A stretch of 53,459 nucleotides of DNA. It comes from Deltaproteobacteria bacterium (GTDB taxonomy: Bacteria; Myxococcota; Myxococcia; Myxococcales; 40CM-4-68-19). A program made the position numbers and the translations under genes. The first letter of the stretch is position 1. Each line of letters begins with the position of its first letter. Shown here piece after piece: positions 16,689 to 24,385 of this stretch. The stretch lies in assembly GCA_005879315.1 (NCBI GenBank), contig VBLC01000109.1, forward strand, positions 1 to 53,459. The letters are read 5' to 3'. The notes under the pieces are model-generated. The model was not told the DNA's origin. It saw only the letters and a list, made by a program, of their open reading frames with translations, and searched no databases.

Positions 16689-17222
16689 TCATGGCCGCTG
16701 CGCTGGAAAGAGGGCGATGGCCACTTCCATCACCTCGCCCTTCTCCTGGGAGGGATCGAGCGACTGCACCACCTCGATCAAGCGTTTGCGCAGGCGCCCG
16801 ATCTGCGCTGGATGGAGTCGAACGAAAGTGCGCATGACCAGCGTGGGGTCCTTGCCTTTGCTGGGCCGGTCCAGGGCCTCGCGGAAGTCGACCATCGCCT
16901 GGTCGAGGATGCGGGCGCGCGCGCGCGCGACGCTCTTGCCACCGCCGATGAGCTTGGCATCGACCCGGAACCAGCGCGCCACCGCGCGATAGATGCGCTC
17001 CACGCGCCGGCCGGCCGGGCGCTCCGCCACCACCCGGATGAGGCCGTTCTTCGCCAGCAGATCGAGGTGGTAGTAGACGCGGGTCTGCGCGACACGAAGA
17101 CGCGAGGCCAACTCGGCCGCACCGAGCGGCGCGCCGACCAGCAAATTGAGGATGCGCTGCCGCTGGTCGTCGCTCACCGCGCGCAGGGCGGCGGTGTTGC
17201 CGATGACGTGCTCCGGCTTCAC
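16689..17222 (-). CDS. ArsR-like winged-helix regulator
   Basis: A 177-residue protein whose N-terminal part is a winged-helix domain of ArsR type ('AVSDDQRQRILNLLVGAPLGAAELASRLRVAQTRVYYHLDLLAKNGLIRVV', with a 'YRAVARWFRV' wing end). The C-terminal 80 residues are helical and resemble the ligand or dimerisation part of regulators with an 'HTH_20/ArsR plus tail' layout. GTG 17222 overlaps the TGA of the upstream hydrolase gene (GTGA), so it is coexpressed with it and probably controls it. An imperfect AT-rich dyad lies ahead of the operon (18661-18698). No metal-binding CxC motif is present, so it is not a classical metal sensor. Confidence 0.85.
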   Translation of the reverse strand: MKPEHVIGNTAALRAVSDDQRQRILNLLVGAPLGAAELASRLRVAQTRVYYHLDLLAKNGLIRVVAERPAGRRVERIYRAVARWFRVDAKLIGGGKSVARARARILDQAMVDFREALDRPSKGKDPTLVMRTFVRLHPAQIGRLRKRLIEVVQSLDPSQEKGEVMEVAIALFPAQRP

Positions 17223-18652
17223 GGGCGCAGCCGCTCCGTCAAAAAGCGGACCAGCGGATCGATGACCTCGGGCGCGACGTGGAAGGCGGGAAGGAAGACG
17301 GTCTGGACGAAGCCGTCGGGATCGGGAATCAGGTTGTGGCCCAGGTGCGGAACGAGCCTCACCGTCACGTCGGCCGCGCCGTCCTGGCGCATGGCGGCCG
17401 CGAGTTTTGCCGCCGAGCGCGGCGGCACGAAGATGTCGGCGCCACCTTGGGCGATGAAAGCGGGGCATCTCACCTGCGAGGCCCAGGCAAGCGGATCGAT
17501 CTCCATGAACGAGCGCTCGCGTGGAGTGAGTGGCTCGGCGAGTTGCTTCTCCACCTCGGCAGCGCGCTTTTCGGGCGGCACAGAAGGATCCCGGGCAACG
17601 ATGTTTTCCGTCTGGTAGCGAGCCAGTTCCTGCGCAGGCACCCCCGGCCCCGAGAGGCAGACGATGGCCGCGATGGCCTTGTCCTTGGCGGCGACCATCG
17701 GGGCGATCAGTCCGCCCTCGCTGTGACCGACCAAGGCGATGCGCGCGGCGTCGATGCCGGGCCGCGCCCTGAGCCAGCGCACCTCGGTGGCCACGTCGTC
17801 GGCTTCGTCGTACGTCGTGGAGCTCTTCCGGTCCCCGGTCGAAGCGCCCACTCCGCGATCGTCGACGCGGAGCACGGCGATGCCGGCCCGGGTCAGAGCA
17901 TCGCTCAGGTCGCGGAAGGGGATCCAGGGCGGTCCGCCGTCGTTGCGCTCGTGCTCGCCGAGACCGGTGATCATCACCGCACCGGGGACGCGCGCCTTGT
18001 GCTTGCGCGGCAGGGTCAGCGTGCCGGCGAGGATGTGGCCAGCCGGAGCAGGAATGCGAACCTCGATCGCCCGATAGGCGCCGTCGGGCGGCGCGCCATA
18101 GGGCGGCCAGGCCGGATAGAGATCGCGCGGCAAGCTCGAGCGCCGCTCGAAGACCACGCCGTAGGCCGGTAACGAAGCGGAGAGCAGGCAGCCTTCCGCG
18201 TCACTGACCACCTGGTAGCGCTTGCCGCGATCGGCCACGACCCAGTCGCTGGGGCCGAGCTTCTGCACCTCCAGATCGGTGATCGAGTCGCTGAACGGAG
18301 ATGCCCCGCGCACGCGCGCCGTCGCCTCGCCCATGGCGAGCGCGTGCCGCACGGCGAGCTCCAGCGAATGCGGGATCATGTGCTGCCAGAGGATGGTCGG
18401 AGCATCGAACGTCCGTTCCTTGCGGGCGGGCGCCGCGCCGGCAGGACCGGACTGCCCCACCATCTGCGCAACGGTGCCGTCGGGGCGGAGCTGGGCGGTG
18501 GCGTCGAGCACCAGGGATTGGTTGATGACCGCGTGCAGGCGGACGTCGTCACCAGCCGGTTCGCTCCAGCTCACGGCGGCCACAAGGCCGGACTGCAGTG
18601 TGACGAGCGCGGAGGGAGCGCATTGCGCCACGGCAGCGAGGAGAGCGAGCAC
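17219..18652 (-). CDS. Secreted alpha/beta hydrolase (esterase/peptidase-like)
   Basis: A 477-residue exported hydrolase. The N-terminus (GTG 18652, 'LALLAAVAQCAPSALV') is signal-like. A 190-residue beta-rich domain precedes the alpha/beta-hydrolase domain: oxyanion region 'GLGEHERNDGG', nucleophile in 'VGHSEGG', acid in 'QGGADIFVPP', and His in 'PHLGHNL'. It resembles the large secreted hydrolases of the S9/BAAT-like group (YqkD/EstA type), which act on acyl esters. It heads an operon with the ArsR-like regulator (4-nt overlap). The Shine-Dalgarno is weak. Confidence 0.85.
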   Translation of the reverse strand: MLALLAAVAQCAPSALVTLQSGLVAAVSWSEPAGDDVRLHAVINQSLVLDATAQLRPDGTVAQMVGQSGPAGAAPARKERTFDAPTILWQHMIPHSLELAVRHALAMGEATARVRGASPFSDSITDLEVQKLGPSDWVVADRGKRYQVVSDAEGCLLSASLPAYGVVFERRSSLPRDLYPAWPPYGAPPDGAYRAIEVRIPAPAGHILAGTLTLPRKHKARVPGAVMITGLGEHERNDGGPPWIPFRDLSDALTRAGIAVLRVDDRGVGASTGDRKSSTTYDEADDVATEVRWLRARPGIDAARIALVGHSEGGLIAPMVAAKDKAIAAIVCLSGPGVPAQELARYQTENIVARDPSVPPEKRAAEVEKQLAEPLTPRERSFMEIDPLAWASQVRCPAFIAQGGADIFVPPRSAAKLAAAMRQDGAADVTVRLVPHLGHNLIPDPDGFVQTVFLPAFHVAPEVIDPLVRFLTERLRP

Positions 18653-18660
18653 GGCTCACT

Positions 18661-18698
18661 GTTCAACTAATTTAGAATAAAGTCAATCGTTGATGAAC
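18661..18698. promoter_or_regulatory. Imperfect AT-rich dyad upstream of the hydrolase/ArsR operon
   Basis: GTTCAAC (18661) and GTTGATGAAC (ending 18698) form an interrupted inverted repeat around an AT-rich core that stands out in this GC-rich region. A TTGACT hexamer lies within it on the minus strand. Position just upstream of the GTG at 18652 fits an ArsR-type operator/promoter. Confidence 0.4.
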
Positions 18699-18805
18699 AA
18701 ACCCAGCCGACGAGATGCACAACACGAGCAGGCAGCTCGGCCGGCCAGACGGTTGGCGCCGCAAGCGGTAAGTGCGCACCTTGATCCCTCGAGCAAGGAG
18801 GAAGC

Positions 18806-18964
18806 ATGAGACGCAAGCAGATCTCGTCAGCACGCCGCAACGTCAAGAAGGCGGCCAAGGCTGCGCGGGCCAGGCGGACCATCGCGCATCTGCCCAAGCG
18901 CACGCGCACTGCGCTCTCCAGGCAGGCAGCCAAAGTCGCCCGGCGCAAGAGCGCGCGCAGCTGA
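18806..18964 (+). CDS. Very basic 52-residue protein
   Basis: A small gene with a strong AAGGAGG 5 nt before ATG 18806. It encodes MRRKQISSARRNVKKAAKAA followed by '...RTIAHLPKRTRTALSRQAAK...'; more than a third of the residues are Arg or Lys and there are no acidic residues. This suggests nucleic-acid binding (nucleoid or ribosome association), but no family is recognised with certainty. It lies 19 nt before a second basic gene with an equally good ribosome-binding site, so the two are probably one transcript. Confidence 0.7.
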   Translation: MRRKQISSARRNVKKAAKAARARRTIAHLPKRTRTALSRQAAKVARRKSARS

Positions 18965-18983
18965 TCTCGCATTGGAGGCAAGC

Positions 18984-19466
18984 ATGGACGGCATGGAAGG
19001 AATCGACACTCACGTGAGGTCGCTGAGGCGCGGGCTCCTGGAAAAGAAGCCCCTCGAGCGGCGCCGCGGTCCGGTGAGCGAGGAAGAAGTGAACGCCGAG
19101 CGCGCTGCACTCGCACGCATCAAGGCTGCCGCGACGATGGCGCCGCCGTCGGGCTTCAAGACGCACAAAGCATCGTCGCTGGGCAAGAGCGTCCGCGGCA
19201 GCAGCAACGAGGCCGACAAGGCCGGCAAGGTGGGCAAGCGCGGCCGGGCCGGACGCGCAGCCGCAGCTCGCGGCGCCAAGAAGGGCACGCGCGGCGCCGG
19301 CAGGCCGTCGAAGCAGCGGAAGCGACCGATGCACACGCAGTCGCGCACCAACGTGCGCGGTCAGCCCGGCGGCGGCAGCAAGGGCGGCGGCCGCGGGTCG
19401 CAGAAGGGTGCGCGGGGCAAGAGCGGCGCCAAAGAGCGGCCCTCGCCGCGCAAAGGCACCAAGTAG
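18984..19466 (+). CDS. Lys/Arg/Gly-rich disordered protein (histone-H1-like composition)
   Basis: A 160-residue protein. ATG 18984 follows GGAGG by 5 nt. The first 60 residues contain a short helical acidic/basic segment ('RRGPVSEEEVNAERAALARIKAAATM'). The rest is low-complexity Lys/Arg/Gly/Ser ('KAGKVGKRGRAGRAAAARGA', 'GQPGGGSKGGGRGSQKGARG') with no aromatic core, so it is probably disordered. Composition resembles bacterial histone-H1-like or plasma-membrane-stress small proteins, but that is only similarity of composition. It pairs with the preceding 52-residue basic protein. Confidence 0.7.
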   Translation: MDGMEGIDTHVRSLRRGLLEKKPLERRRGPVSEEEVNAERAALARIKAAATMAPPSGFKTHKASSLGKSVRGSSNEADKAGKVGKRGRAGRAAAARGAKKGTRGAGRPSKQRKRPMHTQSRTNVRGQPGGGSKGGGRGSQKGARGKSGAKERPSPRKGTK

Positions 19467-19584
19467 GCGAGCTCATGGGGCTCACGCACCAACGTCCGCC
19501 GCTCTTCTTCAAGTGGAATTCGTAGCTGACGCCTGGCGCAGGCGGCGCTTCAGTTCCTTATCGCATCGGGGAGAAGCGACACTT

Positions 19585-19764
19585 TCAGCAGACGTCGTCG
19601 CAGCCTCGCGGCTGTAGCAGCCGCTGGACCGAAGCGGCGGAGGCAATGGAAGGGAGAACCGTGGCGAGTTGAAAGAGCAAGAGGGCGGAGACGACCACCC
19701 ACAGGGTCATCACCGTTGCGGGGTAGGCCCAGAACCGGATCGCCCTCAGAGCTGCATTCGCCAT
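19585..19764 (-). CDS. Small membrane protein (59 residues)
   Basis: A short gene with AGGAG 6 nt before ATG 19764. The product begins MANAALRAIRFWAYPATVMT and contains one long hydrophobic helix ('LWVVVSALLLFQLATVLPSIASA') before a short 'VQRLLQPRGCDDVC' tail. The helix, good ribosome-binding site and position between other genes support a real product. No family is recognised. Confidence 0.6.
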   Translation of the reverse strand: MANAALRAIRFWAYPATVMTLWVVVSALLLFQLATVLPSIASAASVQRLLQPRGCDDVC

Positions 19765-19859
19765 CGCGATCTCCTCGCTCGACACCTTGGATAGGCGCGA
19801 GGGGAGAAAACGTGACCTGGCTTCTGTCACTGTGGTGTGCGACGGGCGGGTGCACTGCC

Positions 19860-19985
19860 TCAGCTCAGAGCGTAGCCGAGTGCGCGCGCCGTTTCCTTGC
19901 GCTTGCCGCCCATCTTCTCCAAGACGCGCAGGATGTGGCGGCGCTCGACCTCGGCCAGCGCGAAAGGCCTCTCGTCCCTCGCGTC
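19860..19985 (-). pseudogene. C-terminal remnant of a sigma-54-dependent regulator (Fis-type HTH)
   Basis: The frame reads 'ERPFALAEVERRHILRVLEK' and then 'MGGKRKETARALGYALS' before a stop. This is the start of the Fis-like HTH that ends NtrC-family activators ('LAEVERRHI..VLE...GN...AA..LGISR.TLY'). The AAA+ core is absent and the HTH is cut after its second helix. It abuts, back to back, a fragment of a flavin oxidase on the other strand. Confidence 0.65.
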
Positions 19986-19993
19986 GCCGCACC

Positions 19994-20590
19994 CTTCAGC
20001 TGGGAAAGTTCTACACGGCGCCCGAGGAACCGAATCCTCTTCCCCTCGAGGACGGCTTGCGATTCCGCTCCCGGGCCGAGCCGGTGCGGCTGTCCTATTC
20101 GCAATACCTCCATCGGTTCGACGCCAGAAACGCCGACGAGATCGCCAGCGGGAGAGCATCCCGCCCGACTCCGAACATCGCGGTCTGGATTCCGGCTTCG
20201 GCCATCAAGGACTATGTCGCGCGCATCTTGCCGATGTCATCGGATGTTGCCGGAGTCGACCTGTTCTCCTTCTGGCCACTCAAGACTCGCCGCTTCACCC
20301 GTCCGCTGTTCAAGGTGCCCGACGAAGAGATCATGTTTTCCATCTGGATGAACCGGAGTGTCGCGCCCGATGACCCCGCCGCGCTCTCGGCGATGCTGGC
20401 GAGCAACCGCTCGCTGTTGGAGCAGATGACCGCGGTGGGCGGCAAAGCCTACCGGCAATACGGAATCGTGATCTCGCAGAACGAGTGGGCGGAGCATTTC
20501 GGGCCCGAGGTCTGGCGACGATTCTCGGCGGCCAAGAAGAAGTTCGACCCGAATCGAGTTCTGACCCCGGGGCCAGAGATCTTCCATTGA
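19994..20590 (+). pseudogene. C-terminal remnant of an FAD-linked (cytokinin-dehydrogenase-type) oxidase
   Basis: The frame from 'LQLGKFYTAPEEPNPLP' to the TGA at 20590 matches the substrate-binding half of FAD-linked oxidases: 'DLFSFWPLKT', 'FSIWMNRSVAP', 'YGIVISQNEWAEHFGPEVWR', 'KKKFDPNRVLTPGPEIF'. The whole N-terminal FAD-binding domain (PP-loop, HxxGxxxGG site) is missing. There is no start codon with a ribosome-binding site at the junction, so this is a truncated gene. Confidence 0.7.
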
Positions 20591-20650
20591 CCTGTCTTTT
20601 CGACGATCCCCGCCAGGATGGCGAAAGCTGCCCGGTCGATCTGTGAGACT
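20591..20650 (-). pseudogene. Short remnant of an MqsA/HTH antitoxin
   Basis: The minus strand reads 'VSQIDRAAFAILAGIVEKTG', almost the same as 'VSHIDRAAFGILAGIVMEKA' in the intact MqsA-like antitoxin at 39025-39489, and the nucleotide sequences agree too. Only about 20 codons survive, directly after the oxidase remnant. Confidence 0.6.
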
Positions 20651-20735
20651 CGGGCGGTCACCAGGGTGATTCTACATCCCACAAGGGGAGCAGAGGCGGG
20701 TCAAACGGTCTTCCGCCCGCAGCGATTCTCGCCTG

Positions 20736-22130
20736 TTGGCTTCGCAGTCGACGGAGCCCCCTCTACCTGGGTTATGCTGCACCCATCGCGGGGGGTACAG
20801 CCTGCAGGTTTGCAAGTTCATTGTCGGCGTCACCATCAGCCTGATGCTCGCATTCGATGCCGCGGCGCAGACCGCGCCTGGCACTAGCGCGCCTGAGACG
20901 GGTACCGTCGCGCCTGACACTGGCGCCACCGCGACTGCGCCCAAGAAGGTTTCGAAGAAGAAGAAGACCCCGCGGAAGAAATCTTCGCAGAAGGCTGCGA
21001 AGAAAACCTCGAAGAAGAAGAAGGCCGCGCACGCGCTGCCAAACCGCGACATGGACGCGCAGAGGCGCAACGCGCTGGAATCGTTGTTGCCCGCCACGCC
21101 CGCCGCTGCGCCCGCCGCAACACCTGAGCCCGCCGCAATACCGGCGCGCGCCGGCTCGTCCGAGAGCCCTCTCCCGGCGGACCTCGAGGCGGAGAAGAAG
21201 ATCATCGTCAAGCCGCCCAGCGAGCCGCTCGCGATCACCAACGTAGTGGTGGAGCAGCAGGGCGGCGCGCCGCCCGCCATCACGCACACTCCGGTCACGC
21301 AGGCCAGCAAGGGACACTCGATCGCGATCAACGCGCGCTTCGTCGGCGACACCGGCGTGCAGGCCGCCACCGTGATGTTCCGGCACGCGGGCGAGAAGGA
21401 GTACAAGGCGCTGGCCATGGACAACGCCGGCGGCGACAACTACTCCGCCACCGTTCCCGGACAGATGGCAAGCTCCGACATCGAGTACTACCTCGAGGCG
21501 TCCGACAGGTACGGCCACGGCCCGAGCCGCTCGGGTGACGCGAGCACTCCGTATCTCGTCAGAGTCAACGCGCCGGCGATCGCCGCGGCGATGACGCAGC
21601 CGCCGACGAAGCCGCCTGAGCGCGACACCCTCATCGGCATCGGCTTCGACGCAGGCGCTCCCGGCGGCGGAGGCTTCACCCTCCTGGTTCGCCCCCTTTG
21701 GTGGCTGCGCCTCAACGGCGGCATCGCCTACAACTATGCCGGGTTCGGGTTCCGCGGCGGACTGTCGCTCGCGCCCTGCTGGTGCGCCGTCACGCCGACC
21801 CTGAACCTCGACGCAGGCCGCTTCCTCAGCGGCGACTTCAACAAGTTCGCCAGCGTCAGCGACCCCAACGCGAGGGCCTTGCTCTCGCACGTGAACTACA
21901 CCTTCGCCACGGCGCAGCTCGGCCTCGAGTTCGGGTCCCAGCGCTGGTTCAACTTCTACTTGCGCGGCGGGCTCGCCTACTTCGAGTCCAGTTTCTCGGG
22001 GGCGGACCTCACCGCGCTGACGCAGGGCAAGATCGCGAGCGACCCCAGCACCAGGTACAAGGCTGGCGATGGCAAGTTCACCTCAGTGGCCCCGTGCCTG
22101 TCGCTGGGTTTTCAAGTCTTCGTCTACTAG
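20736..22130 (+). CDS. Outer-membrane beta-barrel protein with Lys-rich and Ig-like regions, start uncertain
   Basis: The mature part is clear: signal segment 'FIVGVTISLMLAFDAAAQ', a Lys/Ala-rich stretch ('KKVSKKKKTPRKKSSQKAAK'), an Ig/E-set-like region ('QAATVMFRHAGEKEYKALAM', 'IEYYLEASDRYGHGP') and a C-terminal 160 residues with alternating hydrophobic strands ending in 'SLGFQVFVY', typical of an outer-membrane barrel. No ATG or GTG lies at the signal peptide. TTG 20736 gives 464 residues but puts about 25 extra residues ahead of the signal; CTG 20802 would fit the signal better. It is cotranscribed with the lipoprotein 9 nt downstream. No named family recognised. Confidence 0.7.
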   Translation: MASQSTEPPLPGLCCTHRGGYSLQVCKFIVGVTISLMLAFDAAAQTAPGTSAPETGTVAPDTGATATAPKKVSKKKKTPRKKSSQKAAKKTSKKKKAAHALPNRDMDAQRRNALESLLPATPAAAPAATPEPAAIPARAGSSESPLPADLEAEKKIIVKPPSEPLAITNVVVEQQGGAPPAITHTPVTQASKGHSIAINARFVGDTGVQAATVMFRHAGEKEYKALAMDNAGGDNYSATVPGQMASSDIEYYLEASDRYGHGPSRSGDASTPYLVRVNAPAIAAAMTQPPTKPPERDTLIGIGFDAGAPGGGGFTLLVRPLWWLRLNGGIAYNYAGFGFRGGLSLAPCWCAVTPTLNLDAGRFLSGDFNKFASVSDPNARALLSHVNYTFATAQLGLEFGSQRWFNFYLRGGLAYFESSFSGADLTALTQGKIASDPSTRYKAGDGKFTSVAPCLSLGFQVFVY

Positions 22131-22139
22131 CGAGGAGCC

Positions 22140-22748
22140 ATGCATCTCTCCCGTTTCAGAATCCTGATCGCGGCCGGCTCGCTCGCCTCGTGCTACGCAC
22201 AGGTCGAAGACGGCTCCGTTCAGATCACGCACTCGCTCTGCTCGCCCAGCACGAACAACTGCATCCCGGGCGGCGGCCTCTCCCTCAGCACTTTCAAGGC
22301 GAACGGCAACAACACCTTCACGGTGCCTGTCGCCGACGTGCCGTTCCTCAATGGCTCCAAATCGCTGGGGCCGGCGACGGTCAACACCACCATCGCCCTC
22401 AACAATGCCACCTTCGACATGGTCCCCCAGCCCAACGCCGATTTCAAAGGCCTCACCCAGGTGCAGCTTCTCAAGGCGCCCCGAGCCTCGACCGGGCCGA
22501 CCGACGATCCTTGCGCCGCCCCCGTGAACTGTCCGGTGCTCGCGGCCTACAACCAGGCCACCGACGGCGTCGCTGACCAGCACATCGTGCTCAAGAGCCA
22601 GGTCTCGAACCTGCTCGATTCCATCGACCAGACCAATCACAACATCATCTTCGAAGTGACTGCGAAGGGCACCGCCCCAACGCCCGCCTTTTGGAGCGCG
22701 GACTTCACGATGGATCTTGGGCTCAAAGCTCGAGCCGGTGTGCCCTGA
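22140..22748 (+). CDS. Predicted lipoprotein of unknown function
   Basis: A 202-residue protein with a lipoprotein signal (MHLSRFRILIAAGSLASC; Cys18). ATG 22140 follows GAGGAG. The mature part is beta-rich with Asn/Thr patches ('ANGNNTFTVPVADVPFL') and a disulfide-capable pair in 'DDPCAAPVNCPVL'. It sits directly after the outer-membrane barrel gene, which suggests an accessory envelope lipoprotein. No family recognised. Confidence 0.75.
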   Translation: MHLSRFRILIAAGSLASCYAQVEDGSVQITHSLCSPSTNNCIPGGGLSLSTFKANGNNTFTVPVADVPFLNGSKSLGPATVNTTIALNNATFDMVPQPNADFKGLTQVQLLKAPRASTGPTDDPCAAPVNCPVLAAYNQATDGVADQHIVLKSQVSNLLDSIDQTNHNIIFEVTAKGTAPTPAFWSADFTMDLGLKARAGVP

Positions 22749-22962
22749 GATGGGGGCGCGGTCCTGATGAGCAATGGGCATTCGATCGCAAGATCTCCAA
22801 CGCGTCGCTGAGCGCCTGGTATTCGTTACGCAAGATCGACCGCGTTTCTCGCGTGAGCGTCTTCTCGTTGAGCGCGAACTCTGCCTGATGAGAGCGACGT
22901 TCGCTCTCTGGGCGTGGGAGTCAAGGCGGTAGCCAACCCGGCGGCGGTAGAAGACGCTGACC

Positions 22963-23928
22963 ATGACGACTCCAAAGAGCCCGTTGATCGAGGTTGCGAT
23001 CTTCATCCCGCTCGCGGTGCTGGGGAGCTGGACGATCTTCGGCGTCCTTGGCGGGCCAGGCCGCTGGCAGGTCGTGCAGTGGGTCATGTTCTGGCCAGCC
23101 ATCGCGGGATTCGGGGTGGCCTGGCTCTTCCGCCGCGAGCCGCCGCGCGCCGCCGGATTCGAGTACACCGGAGCTCTTCCCTGGCTGGCGGCATTCTTCT
23201 ATCCGCTGGCGATGGTCGCGGCCGAGGTCGGGCTGGCGTACGCGCTCCGACTCGATATCCGCTTCCAGCCAGAGGCGGTGGGCGGGCTGAATGGCTTCGA
23301 GGAAAAGCTGCAACGAACCATCTTCGTGCCGCTGACCATCCTCTTTATTGCCCTCGCCTATCGCTGGCGCTGGCCCGAGCGCGTGCGCGACGCTCTTCCA
23401 CCGCGGCTGCGCTTGCTACACCACGGCTTCCGCGCGCTGCTCTTCGTTCCCGCTCTCTGGATCTACCACTTCGGACAGCTCGCCCCGCCGGGAAGCTACG
23501 GCGAGGAACTGGGCTGGCGGGGCTACCTGGTGCGCCGGCTGCGCGAGACCCCGGTCCGCGCGGCGCTGATCAGCGGCGCGGTGTGGGCCGCATTCCACGC
23601 GCCGGTGCTGATCGGGCACAATCCGTTGCGCACGGCGGCGGGCTTTGCAGCGATCTTCGCCGGCGGACTCATCTTCTGCGCGCTCTACCTGTGGTCCGGC
23701 TCGGTGTGGCCCTGCGCGGCGATGCACTTCACCTGGAACGAGTGGAACCCGTTCTTCCTCGGCGATCCCTACGGGGACGGCCAGGGAATGTTCGGTGGCG
23801 CGAGTTGGATCTTCAACGGCGAGGGCGTGTTCGGAATGGCGCTGAATCTCCTCGTCGGCGCGGTGCTGCTGCGCCTGCGCGTCCCGCGCGAGGACGTGAC
23901 GTTAACGGGAGTAACTCGTACCCCGTGA
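22963..23928 (+). CDS. CPBP-family intramembrane metalloprotease
   Basis: A 321-residue multi-pass membrane protein with the CPBP/Abi (type II CAAX protease-like) motifs: E181-E182-x-x-x-R186 in 'YGEELGWRGYLVRRL', the second motif with H212 in 'WAAFHAPVL', and the third with H255 and N259 in 'AMHFTWNEW'. The Glu and His residues form the metal and catalytic site in the membrane. Bacterial members process prenylated or small peptides, confer bacteriocin self-immunity or regulate stress. ATG 22963 keeps the first helix. It has no operon partner. Confidence 0.9.
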   Translation: MTTPKSPLIEVAIFIPLAVLGSWTIFGVLGGPGRWQVVQWVMFWPAIAGFGVAWLFRREPPRAAGFEYTGALPWLAAFFYPLAMVAAEVGLAYALRLDIRFQPEAVGGLNGFEEKLQRTIFVPLTILFIALAYRWRWPERVRDALPPRLRLLHHGFRALLFVPALWIYHFGQLAPPGSYGEELGWRGYLVRRLRETPVRAALISGAVWAAFHAPVLIGHNPLRTAAGFAAIFAGGLIFCALYLWSGSVWPCAAMHFTWNEWNPFFLGDPYGDGQGMFGGASWIFNGEGVFGMALNLLVGAVLLRLRVPREDVTLTGVTRTP

Positions 23929-24385
23929 ATCAACTCTCTTTCAGTTCCAAAATGCACGACCAGGGGCGCACTCGCCGATGGTCGCGCCGGGTTGACCACG
24001 GAGAGGCGGACAACCTCCGCCGCGAACGCGTTGCGGTCCGCCGCACCCGTGAGGCAGATGGCAAGGGTCTGCTAGGTCGGCCAAGCGGTGAAGAAGCACG
24101 TCAACCCGGGAAACCCGGTTGAGCTTGGCAGCAACAGTCAGGGCAACTCAACGCTTTTGATCAAGCCGTTTTGCACGGTATAGCGCACCCAGCCCGCATC
24201 CCATGGGTCAGGTCGCTCTGGCCCGCGGCCGGTGATGATCTCAAGGACGGATTTTAGCGCGGCATCCCGGCTGCTGGCCGTTCAAGTAGAAAATTCCAAC
24301 CTCCCAGGTTGACCTCGCCCCCGCTCTTGCCGCTCAATACGTTCCCTGCGCGCCGTCCGGCAGCCGAAAGAGGGGGAGGCAGAGC
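23929..24385. other. Intergenic stretch with a possible gene remnant on the minus strand
   Basis: The 457-nt gap before the propeller gene holds no full gene. On the minus strand 24138-24275 reads 'ASSRDAALKSVLEIITGRGP' and then 'ERPDPWDAGWVRYTVQNGLIKSVELP' before a TGA. This has protein-like composition and GC-rich third positions but no start codon, and an in-frame stop lies just upstream. It looks like the C-terminal tail of a lost small protein. Unidentified. Confidence 0.35.

Noticed and set aside
22749-22888. Minus-strand stretch reading 'AEFALNEKTLTRETRSILRN' with GC-rich third positions
   Set aside because: No start codon and only about 45 codons; the opposite strand also reads open. 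Not enough to call even a remnant.
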